Assembly: GCF_002836595.1 (NCBI RefSeq)
Contig: NZ_PJBB01000003.1
Coordinates: 1,115,001-1,179,000 of the forward strand
Origin: Tenacibaculum sp. Bg11-29
GTDB taxonomy: Bacteria; Bacteroidota; Bacteroidia; Flavobacteriales; Flavobacteriaceae
Reading direction: 5' to 3'
DNA length: 64,000 nucleotides
Below, one piece after another: positions 46,708 through 55,883 of this stretch. Position numbers and translations under genes: made by a program. Numbering within the stretch: position 1 is the first letter of the stretch; each line of letters begins with the position of its first letter. The notes below the pieces were generated by a model. That model was not told the origin of the DNA. It was given only the letters and a program-made list of their open reading frames with translations, and did no database searches.

Positions 46708-48297
46708 TTATTTTTCTTTTGAATATGATACTTTTAACACAGCTCTTTTTACTCCATTTGCAGTTTCATTTCCGTTTAATAAAGTAACTCCTCTTGGATT
46801 CCAATTATAAGTCCTAACATTTATGTCAAGTGCATTGTTTTTTATTGCGTTATCAGTAGGATCATTGTATACTTTTAAAATTAACGGTAAGATATCACTT
46901 GTTGTGCCGTCTAATAAATCAGAAAGATAATCTGTAATTCTAAAGTTATATTTTTCAGGTTTATCGTCTTCAGATAATCCTAAACTACCTCCAAAAGTAG
47001 TAGTTTCGTTGTAAGAATCAGAAATTTGTGTAGGAGTTACACCTGCACTACCATTGTCTTTGTTTTGGTATAGTAGTAATTTCTGAGGAAGAATGTTTTT
47101 ATCGGTATTGATAGTTTGGTTAACATAAAAAGTTAAAGAAGCATCGTTAATTAACCAATTATTAGCCTTCAATTCTTGTAGTTTTGTGTCGTCTATAATT
47201 TTAACATTAGCCATTGTGCCAGCTGTTCCTTGAAGTACAAAATTGTCTGCAGGAGTTACTGTAGTGGCTGCGGATGTTGCGTAAATACTGTTTCTTACAC
47301 CAGATAATGGAAATGAATAGGTGCTAGGTAATGTGTCTTTTAAAACTAAAGCAGACTCACCAGCCTTTCTTTCGAAAGTGGTAATAGTATAGTGAAAATC
47401 TATACTAACAGAAGTACTAGTACCTAATAAACTAATTGGAACCATAGCTCCGTCAGTACCTTCGGTTTTAAGAATGACTCCTTTAAAGTAAGTGTTAAAA
47501 GCTTCGGCTGTTTTAAATTGATCATTTTTAAACTCATCCCAGAAAAGTGCTTTCATTTTTGCCATATCTAAAGGAACGGTTAAGAAAGGGGCTTTGTTAG
47601 CAAGCCTAACCGTATCTTTATATGTATTACCATTACTAATATTCCTGGTTAATACTAACATTGTGTCTACAGGGCTAGGTTTAAAAGAAAAATTAGCATC
47701 CTCATTCAAAAGGTCGTTAATAGGATCTGAAATTTGAGAATAATAATCGTAATTAGATTCAAAGCTGTTGCTTTTTGTTGGATTAGTAGGATCTAAAGAG
47801 TTTAGATAGGTTCCGTTCTTATATATTTTTAAAGAAGTAGCAATAGCTGTATTACCTAATATAGAATCTAATCTAAATTTAGGTTTACCGTCACTTTCTT
47901 TACCTGTGTTTGTTGCTGTGTATGGTATTTTAAGAACTACTTTATCTAAAACATAAAAAGAGTCGATCTGACCATCTTCAGTAGCAGCTTTTACATCTTC
48001 AGTTTTAAGACTTCCTAATAAACCTAACTGACTAACAATAGAAGATTGTATTGTTTTATAGTTCCCACTTTTATAACCACCTAGCCAATATTGCGCACTA
48101 TTACCTAATGTAATATTATCAGCTCTAACGCTTTCGATATTAATAGGAGTTATTTCTACATCTAATAGAATCTCTCCCGTTTCGAATTTTGTATTGTCAA
48201 CAACGCTGTTTCCAATATTATTAAAATCTTTTTCACATGATACGATAGCCGCAAAACATAGCAGGCTAATACCTAAAACACCAATTTTTCTAATCAT
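46708..48297 (-). CDS. DUF4270 lipoprotein
   Basis: A 529-residue lipoprotein with lipobox cysteine C21 (MIRKIGVLGISLLCFAAIVSC). The domain begins EKDFNNIGNSVVDNTKFETGE and is beta-rich throughout, ending TYNWNPRGVTLLNGNE and a final strand. It fits DUF4270, a Bacteroidota-specific surface lipoprotein family of unknown function. It lies between the glycogen-synthase-like gene and glmS with gaps of 7 and 9 bp; that order is, to my knowledge, common in Flavobacteriaceae and hints at a link to cell-envelope carbohydrate. Confidence 0.85.
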   Translation of the reverse strand: MIRKIGVLGISLLCFAAIVSCEKDFNNIGNSVVDNTKFETGEILLDVEITPINIESVRADNITLGNSAQYWLGGYKSGNYKTIQSSIVSQLGLLGSLKTEDVKAATEDGQIDSFYVLDKVVLKIPYTATNTGKESDGKPKFRLDSILGNTAIATSLKIYKNGTYLNSLDPTNPTKSNSFESNYDYYSQISDPINDLLNEDANFSFKPSPVDTMLVLTRNISNGNTYKDTVRLANKAPFLTVPLDMAKMKALFWDEFKNDQFKTAEAFNTYFKGVILKTEGTDGAMVPISLLGTSTSVSIDFHYTITTFERKAGESALVLKDTLPSTYSFPLSGVRNSIYATSAATTVTPADNFVLQGTAGTMANVKIIDDTKLQELKANNWLINDASLTFYVNQTINTDKNILPQKLLLYQNKDNGSAGVTPTQISDSYNETTTFGGSLGLSEDDKPEKYNFRITDYLSDLLDGTTSDILPLILKVYNDPTDNAIKNNALDINVRTYNWNPRGVTLLNGNETANGVKRAVLKVSYSKEK

Positions 48298-48304
48298 TTC
48301 TTAA

Positions 48305-49123
48305 TTATTCGCTTATTTCTAAAACGTTTTCTTTATAAAATTCTAAATAGGCTTCAGTTAAAACCTCTTCTGATTGAAACTCTAAAACTTTAGCAGATGT
48401 TTCATCAATAAAAGCATTGATTTCATCGGGTAAAACTTCACTACCTTTCACAATAGCATCTGAGTTTTCAATGGCACTTTTTAATATGTTAATTTGGTTT
48501 GGTATTTCTATAGTAGCTATTTTTGACGCATCAATCTTGTCAAAACGAACTTTGTTTGCTAGCTCACTATTTAATTCACCTTCGAAATTATTACTGTAAA
48601 GCGAAGTTACAATCTTGCTTTCGGCAAACAATGGTTCTTCCTTATAAAATTCTCTTAAATATAAAGGAAGTAAAGAGGCCATCCATCCATGAACATGAAT
48701 AATATCTGGCGCCCAATTTAATTTTTTTACAGTTTCAACAACACCTTTTGCAAAGAAAATCATACGTTCATCGTTATCACTAAATAGCGTATCATCTTCA
48801 TCAGAATATACAGCTTTACGCTTAAAATACTCTTCATTGTCAATGAAATACACTTGCATTCTTTCCTTAGGAATAGAAGCAACTTTAATAATTAATGGCA
48901 TATCCATGTCATTAATTATTAAGTTCATACCTGATAAACGTATTACCTCATGTAATTGATGCCTACGTTCATTAATCACACCATAACGAGGCATAAAAAT
49001 ACGGGTTTGAACTCCTTTAGAATGTGCGTTTTTAGCAACATTAAATGCAGTAGACGATAATTCTGTTTCAGGTAAATAAGGTGTTACCTCTGATGAAACA
49101 TATAATATTCTCTTATCCTTCAT
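48305..49123 (-). CDS. Short GT5 glycogen/starch-synthase-like protein
   Basis: A 272-residue protein that covers only the N-terminal domain of a GT5 glycogen synthase: ILYVSSEVTPYLPETELSSTAFNVAKNA, FMPRYGVINERRHQLHEVIRLSG and WAPDIIHVHGWMASLLPLYLR. Full enzymes have about 470-500 residues, with the second Rossmann domain and its catalytic residues. The usual KTGGL loop near the N-terminus reads ETELSS here. It therefore probably cannot make glycogen alone. The form seems normal for this family of bacteria rather than a truncation. It heads the DUF4270-glmS operon and is divergent from panC. Confidence 0.8.
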   Translation of the reverse strand: MKDKRILYVSSEVTPYLPETELSSTAFNVAKNAHSKGVQTRIFMPRYGVINERRHQLHEVIRLSGMNLIINDMDMPLIIKVASIPKERMQVYFIDNEEYFKRKAVYSDEDDTLFSDNDERMIFFAKGVVETVKKLNWAPDIIHVHGWMASLLPLYLREFYKEEPLFAESKIVTSLYSNNFEGELNSELANKVRFDKIDASKIATIEIPNQINILKSAIENSDAIVKGSEVLPDEINAFIDETSAKVLEFQSEEVLTEAYLEFYKENVLEISE

Positions 49124-49219
49124 TAAATCTGTCTCTTTTATTGAAGATGCAAAAATACGAAAATTTATGCTAAAATGGTGTTAAATTGCTAATTTTGCAA
49201 GTATTCCAACTATAATAGA

Positions 49220-50065
49220 ATGAAAATTTATAAAACTAAATCAGAATTAAAAGAATTTTTATCAAAGATAAAAAAGACAAAAAAAACAATAGGATTTGTA
49301 CCTACTATGGGAGCCTTGCACGAAGGGCATTTGTCGCTTGTTAAAAGGGCAAAGAAAAAAAACGATTTTACAGTAGTAAGTATTTTCGTGAATCCTACTC
49401 AGTTTGATAGTAAAGAAGATTTAGGAAAATACCCCAAAACATTCGAAAATGATGTTAAATTACTGGAAAGTGTAAATTGTGATGCGCTGTTTTTTCCATC
49501 AGTAGAAGAAATATATAATAAAGAAGTAGCAGCCGATAGCTTCAATTTTGATGGTTTAGAGCATCAAATGGAAGGTAAGTTTCGAGATGGTCATTTTAAT
49601 GGGGTAGGAACCATTGTGAAAGCATTTTTTGAAATAGTAATGCCAAATAATGCTTATTTCGGGAAAAAAGATTTTCAACAATTACAAATCATAAAAAAAA
49701 TGGTAGAAAAACACGACCTACCAATAAAAATTAAAGGATGCGATATTTATAGAGAAGATGATGGTTTAGCTATGAGTTCTCGAAACACTCGTTTAACAAA
49801 AGAGTACAGAAATGCAGCTCCGTTTATATATAAAACGCTTAAAAAAGCTAAGAAAAAATTTAACATTAAAAGCGCAGAAGAAGTGGTTAAATGGGTGAAT
49901 AAAAAGTTTAAAAAACATCCATTATTAGAATTGGAGTATTTTACAATTGCAGATGAAAAAACATTAAAAACAATTAATAAAAAAGAATCAAACGAGAAAT
50001 ACCGCGCATTTATAGCTGTTTTTGCGGGTGAGATTCGTTTGATAGATAATATAAGATTGAAATAA
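49220..50065 (+). CDS. panC: Pantothenate synthetase
   Basis: A 281-residue enzyme that joins pantoate and beta-alanine using ATP. The nucleotide motif is FVPTMGALHEGHLSLVKRA (HxGH), followed by FVNPTQF and PNNAYFGKKDFQQLQIIKKM; MSSRNTRL is the KMSKS-like loop. Length is normal. It is followed 50 bp later by panD, which supplies beta-alanine, so the operon holds two linked steps to coenzyme A. A TAATTTTG -7-like box lies at 49190-49197. Confidence 0.97.
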   Translation: MKIYKTKSELKEFLSKIKKTKKTIGFVPTMGALHEGHLSLVKRAKKKNDFTVVSIFVNPTQFDSKEDLGKYPKTFENDVKLLESVNCDALFFPSVEEIYNKEVAADSFNFDGLEHQMEGKFRDGHFNGVGTIVKAFFEIVMPNNAYFGKKDFQQLQIIKKMVEKHDLPIKIKGCDIYREDDGLAMSSRNTRLTKEYRNAAPFIYKTLKKAKKKFNIKSAEEVVKWVNKKFKKHPLLELEYFTIADEKTLKTINKKESNEKYRAFIAVFAGEIRLIDNIRLK

Positions 50066-50115
50066 ATTAAGTTAAAACAAATTACTATTCATCCAAAAAC
50101 AACTATTTTAGCCCA

Positions 50116-50466
50116 ATGTTAGTACAAGTAGTAAAGTCAAAAATCCATCGCGTAAAAGTTACGGGTGCCGATTTAAATTATATAGGAAGCATTACCATAG
50201 ATGAAGATTTAATGGATGCTGCAGGGATTATAGAAGGAGAACGTGTTCAAATTGTGAATAACAATAACGGAGAGCGTTTAGAAACATATGCAATTCCAGG
50301 GCCACGAAAAAGCGGAGAGATTACCTTAAATGGTGCTGCCGCTAGAAAAGTAGCTAAAGGAGATGTGTTAATTTTAATTGTATATGGTTTTTTAGAGTTG
50401 GAAGAAGCTAAGAAATTTAAACCACAATTAGTTTTTCCTAATGAAGAAACTAATTTACTTAATTAA
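50116..50466 (+). CDS. panD: Aspartate 1-decarboxylase
   Basis: A 116-residue proenzyme that cleaves itself at G24-S25 (YIGSITID) to form a pyruvoyl group and decarboxylates aspartate to beta-alanine. [15 protein letters not shown] and ILIVYGFLE are conserved. It lies between panC and a flippase-like gene, which starts 6 bp downstream. Confidence 0.97.
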   Translation: MLVQVVKSKIHRVKVTGADLNYIGSITIDEDLMDAAGIIEGERVQIVNNNNGERLETYAIPGPRKSGEITLNGAAARKVAKGDVLILIVYGFLELEEAKKFKPQLVFPNEETNLLN

Positions 50467-50472
50467 AAAAAA

Positions 50473-51420
50473 GTGGATTTAAAAAAAGTTTTAAAAATTA
50501 TATTACCTCTCGCTTTGGGAGGTTTTTTAGTTTGGTATTCATTATCTATAATTCCTTTAGAGGAATTAATTGGGTATTTTAAAGAGGCGAATTATTGGTG
50601 GATAGCTTTAGGGTTGTTTTTTGGTGTTTTAAGTCATTTATCTCGTGCTTATCGTTGGAAATATTTATTAGAACCAATGGGTTATGAACCTAAGTTCGTT
50701 AACTCCGTATTAGCTGTTTTAGTTGGCTATTTTGTAAATCTAGCAATTCCTAGAGCAGGGGAGGTTTCAAGAGCAACAGTAATGACAAACTATGAGGAAA
50801 TTCCTTTTGAAAAAGGATTTGGAACTATTGTCGCAGAGCGCATAGCGGATTTAGTTATGATGCTTTCTATTATAACTGTTACCCTTTTTGTTCAGTTTGA
50901 TTTTATTTATGAATTATTAGTTCAAAAAGTAAACCCAATAAAAATCGGAGTAATTCTAATAGTTCTTGTATTAGGTTTTGTTTTTTTTACATTATACGTA
51001 AAGAAGGCAAAATCAGGTTTTGGTTTGAAAATTAAAAATTTCATTTTAAGCTTATCAGAAGGAGTGACTAGTATTTTCAAAATGAAACACAAATGGTCAT
51101 TTATATTTCATACTGTTTTTATTTGGGCAATGTATATAGCTATGTTTTGGGCTACTGTCCCTTCTATTGAAGGATTATCGATTCCTTTTGGTGGGATTTT
51201 AGTCGGTTTTATAGCAGGAGGTTTTGCCATTGCAGCAACTAATGGAGGTTTAGGAGCTTATCCTGCAGCTGTAGGAGCCGCATTAACTCTTTTTTCTGTT
51301 GACGAAAAAATAGCAGTTGCCTTTGGAAGTGTCATGTGGGCTTCACAAACCGTTATGATTGTTGTTTTTGGTGGATTAGCATTTTTGCTATTGCCGATTT
51401 ACAACAAAAACAAAAACTAG
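50473..51420 (+). CDS. Flippase-like membrane protein (LPG synthase TM region, UPF0104)
   Basis: A 315-residue polytopic protein with about eight membrane segments, homologous to the membrane half of lysylphosphatidylglycerol synthase without the soluble transferase part. Marks are LSRAYRWKYLLEPMGY, YFVNLAIPRAGEVSRATVM and ERIADLVMM (about residues 55-130), and late GGLGAYPAAVGAALTLF. The start codon is GTG, 6 bp after panD, so it is in the pan operon. The likely role is lipid or lipid-linked precursor transport; the substrate is unknown. Confidence 0.85.
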   Translation: MDLKKVLKIILPLALGGFLVWYSLSIIPLEELIGYFKEANYWWIALGLFFGVLSHLSRAYRWKYLLEPMGYEPKFVNSVLAVLVGYFVNLAIPRAGEVSRATVMTNYEEIPFEKGFGTIVAERIADLVMMLSIITVTLFVQFDFIYELLVQKVNPIKIGVILIVLVLGFVFFTLYVKKAKSGFGLKIKNFILSLSEGVTSIFKMKHKWSFIFHTVFIWAMYIAMFWATVPSIEGLSIPFGGILVGFIAGGFAIAATNGGLGAYPAAVGAALTLFSVDEKIAVAFGSVMWASQTVMIVVFGGLAFLLLPIYNKNKN

Positions 51421-51596
51421 TCGGACGTTGCCTTGCAGATTTTGCTTTTTTTTAGAAAAAATAAAAAACACCCAAACAAACCACTCAATCGCTAATGCAA
51501 CCTATCTAGTGAATTTTAGTTAGAGTGTACTTTTTGTAAGAGAATATTTAAAAGAAAAGTATCCAGTTAACTTTGGTACTTTAAAATCAAAATTAA

Positions 51597-52958
51597 ATGG
51601 CTAAAACCAAGACTACTTTTTTCTGTCAAAACTGCGGGGCACAACATGCACAATGGAGTGGGCAATGTAATACATGTAAAGAATGGAATACTATTGTTGA
51701 AGAAGTAATTCAGAAAGAAGAAAAAAGAACTTGGAAAACTCCAGAAAATGTTAAAAAAAGAGTTTCAAAACCTTTAAAAGTACAGGATATTCTATTAAAC
51801 CCTGAAGAACGTGTTGAAACAAAAAATAACGAATTAGATACCGTCTTAGGAGGTGGTATTGTAAAAGGAGCTGTCGTTTTATTAGGAGGAGAGCCAGGAA
51901 TAGGTAAATCAACATTATTACTACAAATTGCTTTAAATATTCCCCAAAAAGTACTGTATGTTTCAGGGGAAGAAAGTCAGTCGCAAATTAAAATGCGTGC
52001 CGAACGCTTAGAGGCAAGTAATTCGAATTGTTTGATTCTTACCGAAACAAATACGCAGCAAATTTTTAAACATATAGAAGAAGTTCAGCCAGATGTTTTG
52101 GTCATTGACTCTATTCAAACATTACATACAAATTCTATTGAAGCATCTCCAGGGAGTGTTTCTCAAATACGTGAAACTTCAGCTGAATTAATAAAATTTG
52201 CGAAAGAAACAGGAACTCCCGTTTTATTAATCGGGCATATTAATAAAGATGGACATATTGCAGGGCCAAAGATTTTAGAACACATGGTTGATGTGGTTTT
52301 ACAATTTGAAGGAGACAGAAACCATGCTTATAGAATTTTACGTTCGCAGAAAAACAGATTTGGATCTACTGCTGAATTAGGAATTTACGAAATGCTATCA
52401 AGTGGTTTACGAGAAGTATCGAATCCGTCAGAAATATTAATTTCTAAAAAAGATGCAGATTTAAGCGGAACCGCAATTGCATCAACTTTAGAAGGCGTTC
52501 GTCCGTTAATGATAGAAATTCAAGCGTTGGTAAGTACCGCTGTGTATGGTACTCCACAACGATCTACGACTGGGTATAACCTAAAAAGGTTACACATGAT
52601 TTTGGCAGTTTTAGAAAAAAGAGCAGGTTTTAAATTAGGAGCAAAAGATGTGTTTTTAAATGTTACGGGTGGAATTCATGTTGATGACCCAGCGATTGAC
52701 CTGGCTGTTGTTGCTGCAATTTTATCATCAAATCAAGATATGGCAATAAACCCAAATGTTTGTTTTGCTGCCGAAGTTGGTTTGGCTGGTGAAATACGAC
52801 CAGTTTCTAAAATAGATCAACGTATTCTAGAGGCTGAAAAATTAGGGTATAAAACCTTGGTGGCTTCAAAGTATAATAAGATATCTTCGAAAAATCACAC
52901 TATTAAATTACTTTTAGTTGGTAAAATTGAAGAAGCTTTTGCTACGCTATTTGCCTAG
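51597..52958 (+). CDS. radA: DNA repair protein RadA
   Basis: A 453-residue RecA-like recombination helicase that helps branch migration. The N-terminal zinc finger uses C10, C13, C24 and C27. Walker A is GEPGIGKST (98-106), the RadA-specific SQKNRFGS motif is intact, and a Lon-like C-terminal domain follows (GGIHVDDPAIDLAVVAA, GEIRPVSKIDQRI). Length is normal. The last 166 bp are duplicated at 55047-55212 with mostly silent differences, and a more decayed third 3' end lies at 55240-55359. The present radA end may therefore have been acquired with the DNA that now follows it. A TAACTTTG -7-like box lies at 51568-51575. Confidence 0.97.
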   Translation: MAKTKTTFFCQNCGAQHAQWSGQCNTCKEWNTIVEEVIQKEEKRTWKTPENVKKRVSKPLKVQDILLNPEERVETKNNELDTVLGGGIVKGAVVLLGGEPGIGKSTLLLQIALNIPQKVLYVSGEESQSQIKMRAERLEASNSNCLILTETNTQQIFKHIEEVQPDVLVIDSIQTLHTNSIEASPGSVSQIRETSAELIKFAKETGTPVLLIGHINKDGHIAGPKILEHMVDVVLQFEGDRNHAYRILRSQKNRFGSTAELGIYEMLSSGLREVSNPSEILISKKDADLSGTAIASTLEGVRPLMIEIQALVSTAVYGTPQRSTTGYNLKRLHMILAVLEKRAGFKLGAKDVFLNVTGGIHVDDPAIDLAVVAAILSSNQDMAINPNVCFAAEVGLAGEIRPVSKIDQRILEAEKLGYKTLVASKYNKISSKNHTIKLLLVGKIEEAFATLFA

Positions 52959-53418
52959 ATTTTATATTTTAGTTAATAAAAGTTTGTGATTATTTCCATT
53001 TTCCGACTTTGTAAATAAGGTGAGTTCGATGTAAGAAAAAGGTGTCAGTTCGAGTGAAATTCTGAAAGAATTTAGTATCGAGAACAGTATTTTTCGTTTT
53101 TAAATTATATAATTTATAAGGAAAGCCACTCGAAATAACAATTTATAAACGGAGATTTTTTATATAGAACTTACGTTAAATAGGTAATGTTTTTTTGATT
53201 AAATATGAATCATTATAATAATCCTAATTTAGCGGCATTCTCTTTCTACTTAGGTGCAGTCAAATTTAATAAAACTATTTTATCCTGAAACTTGGGTGCT
53301 ATGTTTTAATTACCTCTAGTGTTTATCCACATCTGTTGTAACGCTATAATCACTAGAGGTGTTTAATTTATCTATTTAACGTTTTATTGTTTTCTTTTTT
53401 GAATTTTGGTGCGGGAAA
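52959..53418. other. 460-bp spacer after radA with two structured elements
   Basis: No credible gene is visible. The segment 53045-53096 holds cagttcgag ... tcgagaac around a perfect hairpin aaattct/agaattt; the outer arms pair through a possible tandem G-A mismatch. Similar repeats seem common in Flavobacteriaceae, from memory. A second, 10-bp perfect inverted repeat (acctctagtg at 53312-53321 with cactagaggt at 53351-53360) has a 29-nt loop. An ORF of 27 codons at 53206 is too short to support. Confidence 0.45.
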
Positions 53419-54051
53419 TTAACCACAGTTAAATTCACTATATAATTCATGTCTTTCTGAATTTTCATCAGAATATAAAAAGTAGGCTAAAACACGGAAA
53501 ATAAAACCTCCTTCATTATATGAGTTTTCATCCTGCCCTGAGTATTCATCAGAGTCTTCTAAAGCACTACCATGACTAAAGAAACATATTTTCGGTTCTT
53601 TTAAAGAGTTTAAGCTTTCGGTATCTATTACCACACAGTTTTGACCTAAATCACAAAATTCTAAAAAACGATCGGTGTTTTCTTCGTCTTCTGTAAAATG
53701 TTCATACATATAAGACGGGTAGTGTAGTCTTTCTAAATCATATTCCTCATCAACAAGTAGTAACCTACTATGTCGTGATTCTATAACATCTTTTGTATCT
53801 GGTCTTTCGGAAGGCGCAAATAGGGCGCGTACTATTTTTGCTTCTCCAGTCGAGCTTTCATTTAGTAATTTAATAGATAAGGAACCTTTTTCCCAAGTAT
53901 TATCCATAATTTCTTCTTCATTCTCTAATATTCTATAGGAAACTATTTTTTCTAAAATATGGTTGAATGTTTCTTCACATGTTTCTGTTAAAAGCCATGT
54001 TTTAAAATGATTTTTTAAAAATTCAACTTCCTGTGTACTTAATTTATTCAT
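53419..54051 (-). CDS. Acidic protein of unknown function, intact copy
   Basis: I do not recognise this 210-residue protein. It is soluble and strongly acidic, with no signal or membrane segment. It begins MNKLSTQEVEFLKNHFKTWL; residues about 135-190 hold GQNCVVIDTESLNSLKEPKI, then HGSALEDSDEYSGQDENSY and GGFIFRVLAYFLYSDE. A second, broken copy with the same order of motifs lies next to it on the same strand. Small acidic single-domain proteins that occur as diverged tandem copies are typical of immunity proteins (for example SUKH-type), but no toxin is visible, so this is a guess. The gene lies in DNA inserted between radA and duplicated radA 3' ends. Confidence 0.65.
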   Translation of the reverse strand: MNKLSTQEVEFLKNHFKTWLLTETCEETFNHILEKIVSYRILENEEEIMDNTWEKGSLSIKLLNESSTGEAKIVRALFAPSERPDTKDVIESRHSRLLLVDEEYDLERLHYPSYMYEHFTEDEENTDRFLEFCDLGQNCVVIDTESLNSLKEPKICFFSHGSALEDSDEYSGQDENSYNEGGFIFRVLAYFLYSDENSERHELYSEFNCG

Positions 54052-54307
54052 GTAATTGTTTTATTTGTAACTCAATCTATTATATGATAGTTTTGAGTTA
54101 TGTTTATTGGGTTTTATATTTATTTTAAAAAAAGGGTGGTTGGTTATTTGGAGTACGAAGAAAACAAATGATGTTTTATTTAGCTCAATTCGAAACCGAA
54201 TAGATTATAATTTTGGTGAGATGTTTTTTTGAACTCGATTTGTTTTTATAAACAAATGTTTTTTAAACTAAACATTCTGGTTTAAATTTAGTGATAGTAG
54301 ATTTATT

Positions 54308-54920
54308 TTATCCCCAGCCATAATCGGTATCGTTAAAAATAAACTCACTCATCAATCTTATAAAAGCCCTCCTGTTCCGAAAGAAATTTCATTTTGTTCT
54401 GGAAAATCATCATTATCTCCAACTGTTAAACCATGGTCAGTTATTATAATTATGGGTTCTCCTAAAGCATTTTTTCGTTGATGATCCCAAATTATCCAAT
54501 TTTGACCAGTATTACAAAATCCTTGATGTATTTCTTCATCACCATCAAGCTCCTCTAACATAAACTCAGACGAAGGAGCTCCTTCGTCTGAACCATAAAA
54601 ATCTATGTAATCGGGTACGTCATCTTCAAATAATATGGATTGTGCATTTGAACTACCGTCTTATAAGATTTTGGTATTGTGAAGGAATTGTTATGAAAAT
54701 CTCCTTTGTAAGATGCCCCAAAAGTTATAGCGACTTTGTCTTCATCTTCATTTTTAAAATAGATCTTTAGGTTATCTTCATACTTAATTTCAACAATTTT
54801 AGTAGATATTTTATTTAATATTTTAATGCATGAAGGGGTTAATGCCCATGGTTTAAAATAAGCTATAAAAGCATTGGTTAATTCTAATTCCTCTAGCGTA
54901 GATAATTTTTTTAGTAACAT
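54308..54920 (-). pseudogene. Frameshifted paralogue of the acidic protein
   Basis: Three minus-strand frames must be joined to rebuild it. Frame one starts MLLKKLSTLEELELTNAF and runs to about 54665. Frame two continues as SILFEDDVPDYIDFYGSDEG ... GQNWIIWDHQRKNALGEPII ... DFPEQNEISFGTGG to about 54370. Frame three ends RLMSEFIFNDTDYGWG at 54308. The joined product (about 200 residues) aligns with the intact neighbour: KLST.E near the start, LT..C, GQNxxIxD, N.L.EP.I, HG and GG in the same order. Two frameshifts leave it inactive unless they are sequencing errors. Identity to the neighbour is low, so the duplication is old or the two copies came in separately. Confidence 0.75.
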
Positions 54921-54960
54921 ATTTATTCTACATATAATTTTGTCTCCAACAAATATCATA

Positions 54961-55046
54961 TTTTCTAGATGACTTTTTTACCCTGAATTCAGTGAAAAAT
55001 AAATTGTTGGTTTCTTATAAGGATTTGGGGTAGTTTATTTGGGATT
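54961..55046. other. Short spacer before the first radA remnant
   Basis: No gene or structure is visible. Homology to radA starts abruptly at 55047. Confidence 0.4.
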
Positions 55047-55212
55047 AAATACGACCAGTTTCTAAAATCGATCAACGTATTCTGGAGGCTGAAAAATTAG
55101 GGTATAAAACCTTGGTGGCTTCAAAGTATAATAAGATATCTTCAAAAAATCACACTATTAAATTGCTCTTAGTTGGTGAAATTGAAGAAATTTTTGCGAC
55201 TTTGTTTGCCTA
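55047..55212 (+). pseudogene. Duplicate of the radA 3' end, 166 bp
   Basis: It aligns without gaps to 52792-52957, the last 55 codons of radA, with 12 differences that I count (about 93% identity). Only two change an amino acid in the shared frame before the last codons (K to E and A to I); most are silent. The stop codon is altered and the frame runs a few codons further. No start codon precedes it; a TAA lies directly upstream in frame. The silent-rich pattern means this is the end of a functional radA allele from a diverged lineage, not a copy that decayed in place. Confidence 0.93.
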
Positions 55213-55239
55213 TTTTTTTTGTTTTTGGTAGTTCTAAAT

Positions 55240-55359
55240 ATATTTTTAGCAATAGAAAATTTAGGATATATAATTTTGAAACATAACAAGCAAAATTCTT
55301 CTATAAAGCTAATTTTACTTAGTGAAATAGAAGAAGCCTTTGCTATATTATTTACTTAG
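55240..55359 (+). pseudogene. Second, strongly diverged radA 3' end remnant
   Basis: In one frame it reads IFLAIENLGYIILKHNK, then SSIKLILLSEIEEAFAILFT and a stop. The radA C-terminus reads RILEAEKLGYKTL ... IKLLLVGKIEEAFATLFA and stop. The match covers about 40 codons with roughly half the residues kept. The remnant's stop codon overlaps the stop of the convergent doxX-like gene, as if this was once the radA end next to doxX. Confidence 0.8.
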
Positions 55360-55774
55360 AGTTTATTAATGTACTATTTGATAAAGCGTATTTACCAGCT
55401 CCTGATAAGTAAATTACAATGGCACCAAATAGATATAGACCTTGTAGTTCAATTGCCCAACCTCCAAACTTATTTAAAGCAAAAATATCTCCAGAATGTG
55501 CCATTAAAATAGCGATTAACATGTTAAAAGCTAGAACAAAACTTGCTAACCTTGTTTTCCAACCTATAATTATAAGTATTGGAGCAATTATTTCTCCTAT
55601 AAAAACAGAGTATGCAATAAATTCTGGAATTCCGATACTACTCAGTAAGCTTTTAATGAATGAATAATTGGTGGTTAAATTTGCAATTCCGTGAAATAGA
55701 ATAAGTCCGCCGATACTGACTCTTTGTAATAGCAGCGCAGTCTCTTTTTTATTAATTTTTTTTAAGATATTCAT
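55352..55774 (-). CDS. DoxX-family membrane protein
   Basis: A 140-residue protein with four membrane segments, starting LLLQRVSIGGLILFHGIANL and continuing IGEIIAPILIIIGWKTRLASFVLAFNMLIAI. DoxX proteins are quinone- or redox-linked membrane proteins, often in stress-responsive operons. A Crp/Fnr-type regulator lies 110 bp upstream on the same strand and may control it. Its last codons overlap the remnant of a radA 3' end on the other strand. Confidence 0.88.
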   Translation of the reverse strand: MNILKKINKKETALLLQRVSIGGLILFHGIANLTTNYSFIKSLLSSIGIPEFIAYSVFIGEIIAPILIIIGWKTRLASFVLAFNMLIAILMAHSGDIFALNKFGGWAIELQGLYLFGAIVIYLSGAGKYALSNSTLINSK

Positions 55775-55883
55775 ATCATTTAGTTTTTAAATTATTTTGA
55801 TACAAAAGTCAAAAAAAGGCAATCGAATAAACAGGATAATTATCACTATAAATTTGTGATGAATGTCACGTTATTAAGAGCTC

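Noticed and set aside
53045..53096. ttcgagt segment considered as a tRNA T-arm.
   Set aside because: No acceptor, D or anticodon arms can be built around it; it fits a hairpin repeat instead.
53206..53289. A 27-codon plus-strand ORF in the spacer after radA.
   Set aside because: Too short, with no recognisable features or neighbours; expected by chance.
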